Shown here piece by piece: positions 21,388-32,582 of a stretch of DNA of 64,000 nt. Source of the stretch: Aurelia coerulea. Its lineage: Eukaryota > Cnidaria > Scyphozoa > Semaeostomeae > Ulmaridae. Made by a program: the position numbers and the translations under genes. Numbering within the stretch: position 1 is the first letter of the stretch; each line of letters opens with the position of its first letter. The notes below the pieces were generated by a model. The model saw only the letters and a program-made list of their open reading frames with translations, had not been told where the DNA came from and did not search any database. The stretch covers positions 21,401,001 to 21,465,000 of the forward strand of contig CM076948.1 of assembly GCA_039566865.1 (NCBI GenBank), in the 5' to 3' direction.

Positions 21388-21933
21388 GTTGACTTGCTAC
21401 AAGTCTTCGTTTGCCTTCTATTCGTAATGTCATTGCGTACAGTTCGTACCGCGCCGGAGGCGAACGAGCACGCAGCGCGAGGGCGGTGGAGGAGGGGAAG
21501 AACGAAGACTTGTTACTCTCGGCAACCTAAAAATAGTACGGACAAGATTCTGTCCGCGGCTTTTCCTTTGAAGTTTTGAATAAGCCAATCACCATTTACA
21601 ATCATTTTCAACATCAGATTGTGTCAGGGGGTTACCAGAAACGATTTCTTTCTGTACGCGTGCCAGTTCGATTGAGAAATCACTGTCCTTCTTTTTATTT
21701 GTTAATCCGATTAGGAACACGACAAAAAGAATTTCCGTAAAGGATTAATTCATTTAACCCCCTTGACTGATCCTATTGTTCAGTTCATGCAAACAAGATC
21801 CAATTATGAATTGACAAGGGTCACAAGTCTCAGTTTCTCTTCCTTCCTCTGACTCCTTCATTTGGAACCCTCTCATCTGAGGCACTGCACTCTCTGAGAT
21901 TTATACTGAGACTTGTAGCAAGTCAATCTTTTA
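21388..21933. repeat. Inverted 20-bp ends, possible TIR element in intron 1
   Basis: TTGACTTGCTACAAGTCT near 21390 and its reverse complement near 21910 bound about 540 bp. Only the termini pair. No ORF with a domain inside. Confidence 0.4.
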
Positions 21934-23885
21934 GGCCATGCCTTCCTATCTTGATTGCTGATTTATTATGGACCGCATTGCTTGACCTGATAACTTTTTG
22001 GTTCTTAGCTGCAGACAGTAATGTGTTAAAGCTCAAAGAGATCAGCATCAGAGTAGCTAAAATCCACACATCGCTCGGTCCTCGGATGCAAAGCAGGAAA
22101 GCTTTAGCTAGTCAATGCTTGCTAAAGACAGATTTATGACAAAATTCCTTTGCATTTTCAAGTGACAGTTGTTGTGTTGCATTCCGATGAAGTTCACTGA
22201 AATGGGTCTTCATGTTTTGATTGCCATAAACAAGCTGAAAGGTATCCAAGCAGTGTGAATGGATTTTTGTAAAGAATTTTACTGCGAAGACCTCATTTGC
22301 CCAGGTGTTTTTGTGTGTTTACAAGAACATTTCTTGCTTGGCTAGAAATTGCCAATTATATGCAAATTAATTTTTAAGCAGCTGCTCCCAGCTTTATGTT
22401 GGTGCCTTTTCATGGTATAATGCCTGCTAAAAGTCCTTGGAACACCAAAGGCCATTTCTTGATAATCCACATTTCTATCAGCTAATAGTTTCAGCACCCC
22501 CTCACCCACAAAACAATGTTTATTTGCAAGATTACTGTTGCAGGATCCCATCAGAGTGGTGAATCGTTCTGTTATCCCATTTTATCACGACAGAGCAACA
22601 CATTGTTTTGAGGGGGGAGATGGGGAAATCGCAAAACAGGGCAAAATTAGAAAGGTGTTCCATGACTTTTGGCAGGCACTGTAGCTCATTACAGGCAGAA
22701 CAGGAGGAGCAAGTCAAAAAGGGTTCTTGTCTTAACATAGACAAGGCAGAAAATATTTTCTACAGTGTACAAAGTTATTTCTAGTGTTTTGGTAATTTGA
22801 AAGTTATTTATGTTAAGCCTGACAGCATCCACCTATTTCATTTTTATGCCTTGTTGCAAAAAGCTGATATTTGCTTTGACACTGTTTTGTTTCCTTGAAA
22901 AACTTGTCTAAGTTTTGTTGTCTAAAATTCTTCAATTATTTTCATCCAAACACTATCAAAATTAAAGCAGCAACAGCAACAGCTTCTTTCATACACACAA
23001 CAACTCATTCAAAAATATATGGATTGAAAAGCCAAGGGCAAGGGACAGGAAAACATGTTCAGTTGGCAAATAATCTGTTTCTTCATTTTATTTAGCTTTA
23101 TATGTACACACACACACATTTCTTGATGATAGTGTTGTGAGTTTGTTGTTGTTTTCCCGAATATCAATATAAACCATCAACTTAATCATCATGGCATTAT
23201 AAAAAGCTCCCCTCATTAACTTGCATTTTGGTAATTAGAAGAAGTGTTGCTAGTGTGCAAGGGTCACTATCCTTGAAAAAATTCTGCAGGGTTCAGACTT
23301 CCTTACTGCTGCAGTAAATAGCCATTTGCTATAGTGCAACAGAAACTACTGTAGATCTACCAAAAAAATTGTTCCTGGATGTTGTAGGAGCACCAGTTTT
23401 TAAATGTTAGCAGTTGTGGTAAAATCAGTAGATATTAGCAAGAGTTATTAATTTCAATAAACTGTGAATATTCTCATATTATTTTTTGCTTCAATCAGCT
23501 GCTTAGGATACAATGATAAAAGCACAGGTGCAGTACATTACATTCAGAATATAAAAGGCCACATTACCCTGAACAAACAGCAGGAAGCAGTAGTTATTTT
23601 GATGCAGCTTTAAATGCCACCTATTTACAGACTCTTGACTGTATACAATGGTGTTGAAAAGTTTCTTCTGTAAATAATATACATCCTGCTTTGCTGGGAT
23701 ATTCTACACATTTTGAACATGTTAATTCTGAAATGGGACTTCTCAACCTTTTTTATGCCCAAAATAATATCCAGGGGAAACTCTTCAAGAAACTTTCAAA
23801 ACGTGCCCCAAATCATGAGCAAATTTCCCTAACATCTCTGCCTTACATGAGCAATGATTTCTGCACACTTTAGCACACGTGCTAT

Positions 23886-23961
23886 CCTCTTGGGAGGATG
23901 AACAAGTCTCCCCCTGGTATCAATAACCTATTCAGGGGGATTCCATCTTCCCAAGAGGACA
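23886..23961. repeat. Short hairpin repeat
   Basis: TCCTCTTGGGAGGATG and CATCTTCCCAAGAGGA pair, as do CTCCCCCTG and CAGGGGGAT inside. Roughly 27-nt imperfect arms around a 20-nt loop. Confidence 0.55.
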
Positions 23962-24176
23962 AAATACACGAATACATGAGTGTCATCATTTTTAAGAAGG
24001 AAAACCAAGGAAAATTTGCTCATTGTATTCACTCTTTTTTGAAGGTCTTTGGAAGGGGTTTCTGCAAAAAATCTCCCACATCCACGGGAATGAATGGCTG
24101 ATAAAAGCCCAGCAAATTGCAGAGCCTAATTGAACATATTGGCAATAAAACAAGATAGTTTTCATTATTATTGCTT

Positions 24177-24238
24177 TGATATTCAAGGGAGCAGTCATGG
24201 CCTTCCAAATGGGGATTCTTTTTTTACTCACCCGGTAT
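24177..24238 (-). repeat. Family I repeat end
   Basis: The phrase ending GGGGATTCTTTTTTTACTCACCCGGT recurs with variation at about 43506-43563 and 48910-48973. The ACCGGGTGAG terminus resembles the other GGGTG-type MITEs. Only one end recognised. Confidence 0.5.
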
Positions 24239-26596
24239 AAAGCAGTGATTTTTCCTGTACCAAAAGTTGAAAGTTTCTCACTAGACTTTCTTACCAAGGT
24301 TTCTTATAAAAATGATTGTACTGTAATTGGAGCGTATAATTTAGCTTTTTGCTAACAGAATGCCAGAATGGTAACGGTCTGAGAGGCACCCCTAACCCAA
24401 AGAATTTGCCTCCTTGCTTCTGGTTGGAAACTTTGTTCTGAGCACCAAAGAACCTCAGTGCAAGATTTCAGGGACAAGAGTAGAAAATGATTAGCCCTTG
24501 TTTATATACAATAGACTTTGTTGTGAATTTCGTAATGATTCCAATCAGGCCCCCTGGGTGGGAGCTCCAATGATTTTTGTACAAGATCTTGTGATAAATA
24601 ATTATTCTCATACCGGATGTTCATTAGGCTTTGAAATTCTTATTTTGCTAAATGTTCACTGAAAGAGGGTTTAACAAAAATTTCTCTGAAACAAGTTAGG
24701 AATTTCTTTTTCCTAGAGCCCTGGATGGAGGGAGGTACATATTAACATGTTGAGGGTACAGGTATGTGCCACTCATACAGGTGGGTTTTTGGACCCAACA
24801 CTCTCCTGCAAGGATCTTTTTTAGCAGATTTTGCTGAAACACGAGTCGGATTATTGGCTGAAATTGACAGAACAATTGTCAAAAATGGGTAGTTTTCCAT
24901 CAAGCATCATCATAAAAATTGGGTCCGAAAGCAAATTTAGGCAATTCCATCCTTAAGTCACTCTACCTCCCCCCACCCCAGGCCAGAGCCACACCTAATA
25001 CATTCTGGTATCAATTGCCCCAATTGGGATATTGTGTTGCAAGTATGTTCCCAAAAAAGTGTTCCACAAGTGACAATCTGTCACTCTAACACTTTCAAAG
25101 GCAATACAGTAATTGCTTGCTCAGGCATCTGGCAGCCCTGTGGCTGTAATAAAGATTGCAGCTTGAAAGACAACGTTCCCCTTATTTGCTGCAGTGCAAA
25201 CAATATCCTTCCTTTTTACTGAATATGGCTGATGGGAGGTTGTTCTTCAACCGGCCCAAGGTCTCTCAGCACTTGTATTTTGCAGCGGGCCTAGCACTCT
25301 CTGGCAGTGTCGGGCAATAACTGCTATTCAATGAAAGAGCATTGTCGCGTTAGCACCAAATTCTAAATCAACTTTCCACAAACTGAACAATGGCAGTATC
25401 ATTTCCAAGATAAGACGTTGAGGTAAAGCATTCATGAATGCATAATCGGCGAAGTGAAATGCTGGAAGAATGACAAGACATCTCGCCCCTCCATCTCCTT
25501 CCTCGTGTCTAAACGCAACGCGCGAAGTCACCGCTTGCGAAGACAAACGAAAACGAGGCTTTCATTTCTGCTGAGTCATGGAAAGGCCAAATGGACTTTG
25601 TTGCGCAGACTCTATACTTTCGAGGAGTTGAGTCTGCACGCAGGCTAAAGGTAAGGGGCAAATTCATCTTTTAACTTGAACTAAAAAATGTTTCGTCACA
25701 ATGTAGGTTTAGACTGCATTCAAACGATACGGGCCGGCTTGGCAGATAGTTCACACGGAAAAGTCAGCGTGCAGTTTCAACACTCCTCTTCCCATATTTT
25801 CGAGGAGGAGTGTTGAGGCTGCAATCAGGTAAGATTTATGGGTATGATTTTAAGGGTATCTAATGATTTCTTGATTTACGGGTATGATTTTGGCATAAAA
25901 TCATTTGAGGGTATACTTTCTTCACTTCCTTCTGACCCGGATTTATGGCTATGCTTTTTGCAAATTTTTCCTGACTAATGGGTGGTACTTTAAGTTTCTG
26001 AATGGCACAACCATATCGAAACTTAGGTTAGACCTTGACAATGGGACTCTAACCATCACGTTTCGAAAACGGCATCGCTTGACGTATGTGTAAATTCCTT
26101 TGAAGGTCAGATCCTTGGGGAGATTGCAAGATGTTGTGATTTTTGCTTTTCGTCCCCAAACATGTTAATAAGGCTCTGGTACCCAGGGTAGTTTTCTCGG
26201 TGAACGGTTTTTGGAATTATTCAGGTCGGTTTTTCGGTTTTTGTCGTAAAATTGCACGGTTTTACGGTCTTGAATTGTGTCTCGGTCAACGGTTTCTGGC
26301 ATTATCTCGATGCGCTTTGCATTGACAATGAAATATATATAGCTTTTGAAATATTTTGGAAAAATAAACTTCCACATGTCGGAAAAAGCATGAAAACATC
26401 CTTTTCAAATTGGTGCTCAAATGTAGGGATGAAGATACAATTTATCTATCATTTCTTCAAACACAACGCAATAAATTACGTCAAGAACAAAATCACTAGG
26501 ATCCCTCAACAGTTCTCCTCTGGGCCGATACCAAAGAACTGACATTTGCCAATGGCAAAATCAACGACAACAACAGCAACAACATCAGTCGTAGTC

Positions 26597-27325
26597 GTTT
26601 TGTCCCATTTCAGCTGTCCACTTGTTTGGATGTTCTATGATGGAGCTTTGAATCATAGAATAAATCATATTCAAGAAAGGGCATTACGCATTGCATATAA
26701 AGATTACGAGAATAATTTCGGTTTTCTCCTGGAGCAATCTAAATCGGTGCCAATCCATGTAAGAAACCTACAGTTGCTCATGACTAAGGCGACTGACTCG
26801 TAAACCAAAGGTCAGAACGGCCGAGGTTCGAATCCCGCGCTGGACAGTTTGGTCGCTGTCCGTAACTCTAGCCCGGGTCGACCAGAGCCATGTGAGGGAA
26901 ATCTAGTAGCTGCGGCGGGCTGATGGTAAAACATCTGTGGCCCCTGCTGGAAATAAGTCTCTCTCAGACTTTCGCAGGCTAGCCACGTTAAATATGATAC
27001 CTACCTACCTACCTACTAAAATTTATAAAACAAAATGCGGTCTGAATCCACCATTCATGAAGGATATTTTCATGCAACGAAATATTAGGTACTGCCTAAT
27101 AAGGCATGGTGATGACGCTCAAAGGCCAAAAGTGCGAACTTCGTCCTTGGAGTTGATTCCATTACTTACCTTGGAAATAAACTGTGGCAGCATTTACCGC
27201 AAGAACTAAAACAATCAAACAGCCTTCCTATGTTCAAAAAATGAATTAGATGTTGGAATAGTGGAAAATGCAACTGTAGGCTTTGCAAAGTATACATCCA
27301 GCAAGTTGGTTTTCTAGCATGATAT
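26597..27325 (+). pseudogene. LINE reverse transcriptase C-terminal fragment, interrupted by a SINE
   Basis: Starts inside the RT thumb (CPLVWMF), continues through HRINHIQERALRIAYKDY and IHVRNLQLLMTK, then after the SINE with IYKTKCGLNPPFM, KVRTSSL, LGNKLWQHLPQ and a Cys-rich tail CNCRLCKVYIQ. This order is typical of non-LTR RT C-termini common in cnidarians. The catalytic core is missing and later frameshifts are present. It sits in intron 1 of the fibrinogen gene. Confidence 0.8.
26788..27014 (+). mobile_element. tRNA-Thr-derived SINE
   Basis: The head resembles the 3' two thirds of a tRNA-Thr(CGU): an anticodon-arm-like CTCGTAAACC followed by box B GGTTCGAATCC at about 26824-26834. The A box is missing, so the copy is 5'-truncated or atypical. 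A tRNA-unrelated body follows, ending in a (CCTA)n tail at about 26998-27014. ACTAA flanks both sides (26783-26787, 27015-27019). Removing the SINE rejoins the LINE frame as LMTKIYKT, which confirms the boundaries. Confidence 0.8.
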
Positions 27326-27882
27326 ATTTTATCTCTGATTTGTCTGTAATATATATATGGTCACAATTACGTTTGATATCACTGATGTAAAACCTTCAAC
27401 AGATAGATATTGAATTGTCTACATGAATATAAAGCGAGAACATGCTAGAGACCTAAAGTTGATGTGGTCACTTGTCATCATACGTTAATAAAATCCTGTT
27501 CAATGCATCATTCCTCAAACAAGATGCAACAATGGTGGACCTGTAAGTCATTGAAAATGAAAATCGAACATCAACAGTAAAATTTCCGACAAGTGGTGGT
27601 GAAAGGTCAGGGCCCAGTAAAAATTATGTACCTGTATTGATGAGCTATCGCAAAATAAGAAAGAGCAACACATTTTTTCAACAATTCATAAGCCTCAAAA
27701 GTGTTGTTACTGTGTCCTCTCTTGACAGTTAAATCACTTCGTAACATTTATAGTTTGCCTGTGACCGTTGTTGTTTTGAGGTAAAATTACGAATGAATGA
27801 AAATTTAAACAAATACATATCTCCGTTAAAAATATCGCAGAATTGGACAAAACGTATTGAAAATGTTAATGCAAGTCTATTA
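27326..27882. other. Non-coding intron sequence
   Basis: No gene, repeat or motif recognised. Confidence 0.4.
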
Positions 27883-28391
27883 CAGGGTGTTTCTGAAAGC
27901 CCAAGATAATTTCTTTCCAATGATATACAATTTGGATGTATGAATTGAATTAGTTATTATTCAATCAATATTTTAGGACATGTGATATGGCCAATTTCAA
28001 ATGCAGCATGCTTTAAGAGCAAAATTAACACCCTTCTCATTGTAAAAATTATGAAATTTTATTTTTCACAACGTTTTAGGTCTAGAATCACTTGAAGGGA
28101 TGCCTCAAGGTAGGAAAAAGGCGAATTCATCCCGATAAGATGCATTTAGTGAGAATTATTTGTTTTCGCCTGTGTAAATTTCATATCACTTTCTGGCACT
28201 TGAAATAGGCCACACTTACGAAAAGGCCCGAAAATGTCAATTAAGTGATGAATAATTCAATCACTACGCCCAACCTGGATATCATCAGAAGATTGTGCTT
28301 TCAGATGGTATGTGTCAAATTGATTCAAATGTTATTATTCCCTAAAGAATCTCGAATAAAGTTGGGTTGACTTTTTTCTGAAACACACTGT
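27883..28391. mobile_element. MITE family W
   Basis: Ends CAGGGTGTTTCTGAAAG and CTGAAACACACTGTG, with TA on both sides. Arms pair weakly inside. Another member of the GGGTG-ended, TA-targeted group. Confidence 0.6.
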
Positions 28392-28599
28392 GTAATGTAT
28401 TCCAAAAACTTTTTGAGGAATGCAGTGACATTCGATAGGTTGTGCTTTGTTGGTTGTGTCTGTGTTGGCTGTGTTGCCTGTGGTTGGCTGTGGTTGGCTG
28501 TGGTTGGGGGAGAGAAACACCATGAATGATTTTGTAGACATTAAGCCAGCAGAGGATATCGCTCTCGGCGCTGTTTTATTTTGACTATTGTCCATTCAT

Positions 28600-28900
28600 C
28601 AGGGCCTTCGAGAGAGGGGCCGAGCCCCAGGGTTATGGTAGGAGAGGAGGCCCCCAGCGCCTAAGGCGCCGGAAAATTTTTTTGACCACGCCCTTTTATC
28701 CTTGGGCCACGCCCTCCTATGCACTGGTAAAACGCTGCTTTTAGATTTTATATAGCATGTCAGTGGGCCCGCGGGCCTGAAAACGTTACTGAAAGAAAAC
28801 TACAACAAAGAAAAAATACATAACTTATTTCTTGCGGGCCCCCAGATACCCCGGGCCCCCTGGTAACTACCCTGGCTACCGCCCTCTCTCGACGGTCCTG
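28600..28900. mobile_element. hAT-like MITE S
   Basis: Ends CAGGGCCTTCGAGAGAG and CTCTCTCGACGGTCCTG. A perfect 8-bp target duplication, CCATTCAT, lies at 28592-28599 and 28901-28908. CAGGG termini and 8-bp duplication are typical of hAT elements. Non-coding, GC-rich interior. Confidence 0.85.
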
Positions 28901-28908
28901 CCATTCAT

Positions 28909-29272
28909 GACCAAGGAACCGCCGTTGTACGTCAATATTGGTATATTTTCAAAAAATTAACTCAAATTGATGAATCTACAAGAACTTGTGAAAAGGCTAG
29001 CCTGCATGTAGGCTCACCTTTTTTGGTCCGCACAAAATTTCAGTTGCATTGGTTTTGTGTTTCATATTCTAAATATTTATGTTGTTTTCAAGGTGATCTA
29101 GGTGACGCTTGACGCAACAAGATGTATTGAGTTGAAAGGCTTAAGCAAAATGATAACTTTCTTTCTCTGGTTTACAACTTGCATATATGAAATTACGATG
29201 AGTGCACTATCTCCGGTTTTACCAAATTTTCCACGCAGTTTTTCGGTTTTACGTAAAATATCGAAGGTTCCC
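28909..29272. other. Non-coding intron sequence
   Basis: Nothing recognised apart from a TTTTTCGGTTTTACG phrase near 29240, which also occurs near 26270 and 39710. Confidence 0.4.
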
Positions 29273-29850
29273 ACTAGAAAAAAACAGCGGAATTCCGCCG
29301 GGTTTTCCGCCGGTATTCCTGTGAATTCCACCGGGAAAAATGTTAAATTCCGCCGGAATCCCAGCGGAAGTCCACCAGCTTCCCGGTGGAATCCCGGCAA
29401 AATTCCTCCGGTAAATATGTTCAAACGAGCCGAAATTTTCCACCAAAATACCGGTCAAAGTCCGGCTTAATCTGGCACAATTTCAGCAGAATTCCGCCGG
29501 CATTTTAGCGGTATCAATCCGGAAATTTTACGGAAAAATGCTGGAATACATCTGGGATTTTCCCGGGAATCTGAAATAATTCCGGTAGAATTCCACCAGA
29601 AGCCCGGCGTATTTCCGTTGTTATGCCGTCCAAACTCCGGCAGTATTCCTGCGGAATTCCACCAAATTCCTGGCAAAATACCGGAGTTCATCTGGGATTT
29701 TCCCGGGAATCTGAAAGAATTCCGGTGGAATTCCACCAGAAACCCGCCGTATTTCCGTTGGTACGCCGTCCGAACTCCGGCAGTATTCCTGCGGAATTCC
29801 ACCAAATTCCTGGCAAAATCCTGGAGGAATTTTTCCAGTAAGTTTGCTAA
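29273..29850. repeat. Array of GGAATTCC-type palindromic repeats
   Basis: Dense TTCCRSYGGAATTCC and close variants. The last part is an approximately 142-bp unit in about two copies (CATCTGGGATTTTCCCGGG at 29548 and again at about 29690). It opens all frames, which creates spurious ORFs on both strands. A second short array of the same kind is at 39526-39706. Confidence 0.75.
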
Positions 29851-29869
29851 GATTATAGCCAAATTGGGT

Positions 29870-31380
29870 TTCTCTCCCAAACTTCATTATGACAAAGTTA
29901 ACAAGTTGAACTTGGACCTGAAGCGTGAGTTTTTCACAAAGAAGATTTCGTCTTATGCTGGTGATGTTAAGGGGTCATGGAAAATTATTAACCAAGTTCT
30001 AAACAAAAAATCCAAGACTACTCATGTTTCATGTCTAAGTGTTGAGGGTGAAACAATATTTGACAATAAGGCTATCGCTGAATCCATGAATAATTTTTTC
30101 TGTGGCATTGGTAAAAAACTCAGTGACAAAATACCGGATACGGTAAATCCACTTTTGGGAAATGAATATTCTGTCAATAAAGAAAATACTAAGTTCCACT
30201 TTAAGCCCGTGGATACACGTCAGGTCGAAAAGGTCTTTGGAAAATTCAAATCATCTATGGGATCTGGGCCTGATGGCATTGCCAACTTTTTCTTGAAAGC
30301 TGGACTTCCAATCTTGGCCGATTCTATTTGCGACATGTTTAATCTCTCTTTAGCTACTGGTGTTTTCCCGGATAGTTGGAAAATTGCAAAAGTTGCCCCT
30401 ATATTTAAAAGTGGCCAACAGAATGATCACTCAAATTACAGACCCATATCAGTTCTCCCTTTTTTATCAAGGGTGTTTGAAAAGTTGGTTTACAATCAGC
30501 TTTATGAGTATATGGACGGAAATAAGCATCTTTTTTCGCATCAATCCGGTTTTAGGAGTTTGCATTCTGTAGTTACATCCCTTTTAAACAATACAAATTA
30601 TTGGTACGTCAACATAGATAATGGAAAATACACTGCTATGGTCTTCATCGACCTTAAGAAAGCATTTGACACGGTCAATCATCAAATTCTTCTCGCGAAA
30701 CTGAAGAAATATGGCATTGACGGCCTCGAATATTTATGGTTCCAATCTTACTTAGAAAACAGATGTCAGTTCTGTAAAGTTAATGGTGCATGTTCTGATT
30801 TGCACGATATTGATTGTGGTGTTCCTCAGGGATCGTGCTTAGGACCACTCCTTTTTCTAATCTACATTAATGATCTTCCTTTGGCACTCAATAAATGTAA
30901 TCTGACAATGTATGCTGACGATACTAGCATCTCATATGCCTCTAAAAACATCGAAGAGCTTAATACGACACTAAATAGGGATCTCGATTGTCTAAACAAA
31001 TGGTTGCAGGGTAACAAACTGTCGTTAAATGTTGTAAAGACGCAAGCGATGGTTATAGGTTCCCAACCAAACCTGAAGAAGATTGCTGAAAAGAAAGTAG
31101 ATTCTCCAATTTTTTCTATTGGAGGCTCTGACATAAATCTAGTTAACAATGTGAAATATTTAGGTGTTCAACTTGACAGTAATCTTGACTGGAATCAGCA
31201 CATGAAAGTCTTATGTGGCAAAGTATCTCGTGCTTTAGGTTTTCTCAAGTATGCTAAGAAATTCGTACAGAAACCTACTCTGATACAAATGTACCGAGGC
31301 ATTGTCGAGCCACACTTTCGCTACTGTTGCTCTGTATGGGGAAGCTGTGGCGAAGCTAGATTGCAAGCTCTGATAGACCA
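29870..31380 (+). CDS. LINE reverse transcriptase (L2/CR1-like), truncated at both ends
   Basis: Undamaged RT frame from about YDKVNKLNLDLKREFF. Motifs in order: GPDGIANFFLK, FPDSWKIAKVAPIFKSG, NYRPISVLPFLSRVFEK, HQSGFRSLHS, FIDLKKAFDTVNH (catalytic Asp), GVPQGSCLGPLLFLIYINDL, MYADDTS (catalytic pair), NKLSLNVVKT, KYLGVQLDSNLDW. The upstream part of the open frame (from 29618) is only repeat array read through and is not part of the protein. The last few codons are transposon sequence. The endonuclease is missing, so it is not autonomous. Confidence 0.85.
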
Positions 31381-31715
31381 GGTTAATTTTGAGGTAGGTG
31401 CCACCTTTATGCGCAGAAATTGCGGTAGTTATTTTCAAGTACCCACATATGTGGGGGTTCAGAAAAGTGATGGTGAACGGGGATCTGCTGGGACCTAAGG
31501 GGTGAAAACGGGGGTGAAACAGTGAGCACTCAGACGTACTGCCTCTGCGGAGGAGAGAACGGAATATATCCTTCTAGATGGAACACAAGTGACATTCTTT
31601 GCTAGATAACGGTAGTTAAGATCATTTTGAGTACACTTAGTTGAAAACAATGCCTTTTCGTAAATAAAAAGGGTCACGTGACCATGCTTTACCCTTGCCC
31701 ATATATGGAAATCTT
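31373..31715. repeat. Left TIR of DNA transposon copy 2
   Basis: Reverse complement of 37230-37569 with few mismatches; palindromes at about 31441-31455 and 31671-31682. Confidence 0.85.
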
Positions 31716-32582
31716 GCTTTTTGCTACTATAACTCACAATAATATTTTTTTATAAACGTCGGTGATTAGTTTACGTTAAAAATACAGAGTTTCTTGTGCT
31801 GCCTATCATGCTAATTAAAAAGTAATTTATACATATTTCAATGTAATAGATCACCATCTGAGATGACTTCTAAAGCTAAACGACTCTCAAATTACTGCAG
31901 TCAACGTCATTCTTATAATGTAATATAAGTATTGTAAAACCATGCTTCCGCATTCTCCTCAAGTGTCTGATATTTATCAAGACGAATTCCTACTCTCGTG
32001 TTCAGCAGAATCTAACGCATTTGTAGGTATAAATGCTGCAATTTCGTTGTAAAAATATGAAATTAAAAATATTCGTGTTTCATGAATGCTGAAAATCAGA
32101 TTGCAACAGAAAAAGAAATGCTGAAAACATCTTGTAAGTATAGTTTTATTAGTGTTCGTTTAGCGTGCTATAGGTATTGCAGATTTATTACATAATACGA
32201 GGCCTTGTGATTGGCATGATAAACTGTGTTTTGCCTTCGTGTTGTCAGAATGGAATTGCCTGGAGAGTGGAGATCTGTTCATAAGTAGAGCTCTGATTTC
32301 ATTTCAAATTTCAAGTACTCAGTATATACAGATTTTACATCTGAATGAAATGTCGTTAACCTTTGAGTTCCATCATATCCAAGCCAAATGTCTGTGCTAT
32401 GGTACTGGCATAGTCTAGGTTATAGATGCCCCACAATATATATTATGGCAAATGATAGAATTTAGGCTCTCTTCTTTTAATAGCATCCCCTTCTTAAGTA
32501 AGGTTTTTTTTTAAGAAAAGCAATTCGATCAAATGAAGAGCTATGTTTTGTGGTAGAGTAGTTTCAACTTCTTATCGTAGAA
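31716..32582 (+). other. Transposon leader, non-coding
   Basis: AT-rich sequence between the left TIR and the transposase ATG. It presumably holds the transposase promoter and 5' UTR. No distinct motif could be assigned. Confidence 0.4.

Larger units (their letters stand above)
21934..26596 (+). other. Intron sequence of the fibrinogen-related gene, no gene seen
   Basis: AT-rich, with only short frames, most of them TTG- or CTG-started. It contains a (CA)n run at 23104-23118, a hairpin at 23886-23961, a family I repeat end at 24177-24238 and GTTTTTCGGTTTTTG-type repeats at 26195-26290 that recur beside 29225 and 39700. No additional exon could be supported. Confidence 0.4.

Noticed and set aside
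21394..21579. Arg-rich short frame as an extra exon of the fibrinogen gene
   Set aside because: Lies between inverted ends of a likely TIR element, TTG-started, with no splice-site pair in a matching phase that I could support.
26795..26850. Possible tRNA gene (box B GGTTCGAATCC)
   Set aside because: No acceptor stem or A box, and a non-tRNA body with a CCTA tail follows. It is the head of a SINE inserted in a LINE.
29618..29869. N-terminal extension of the LINE RT frame
   Set aside because: It is the GGAATTCC repeat array read in an open frame, not LINE protein.
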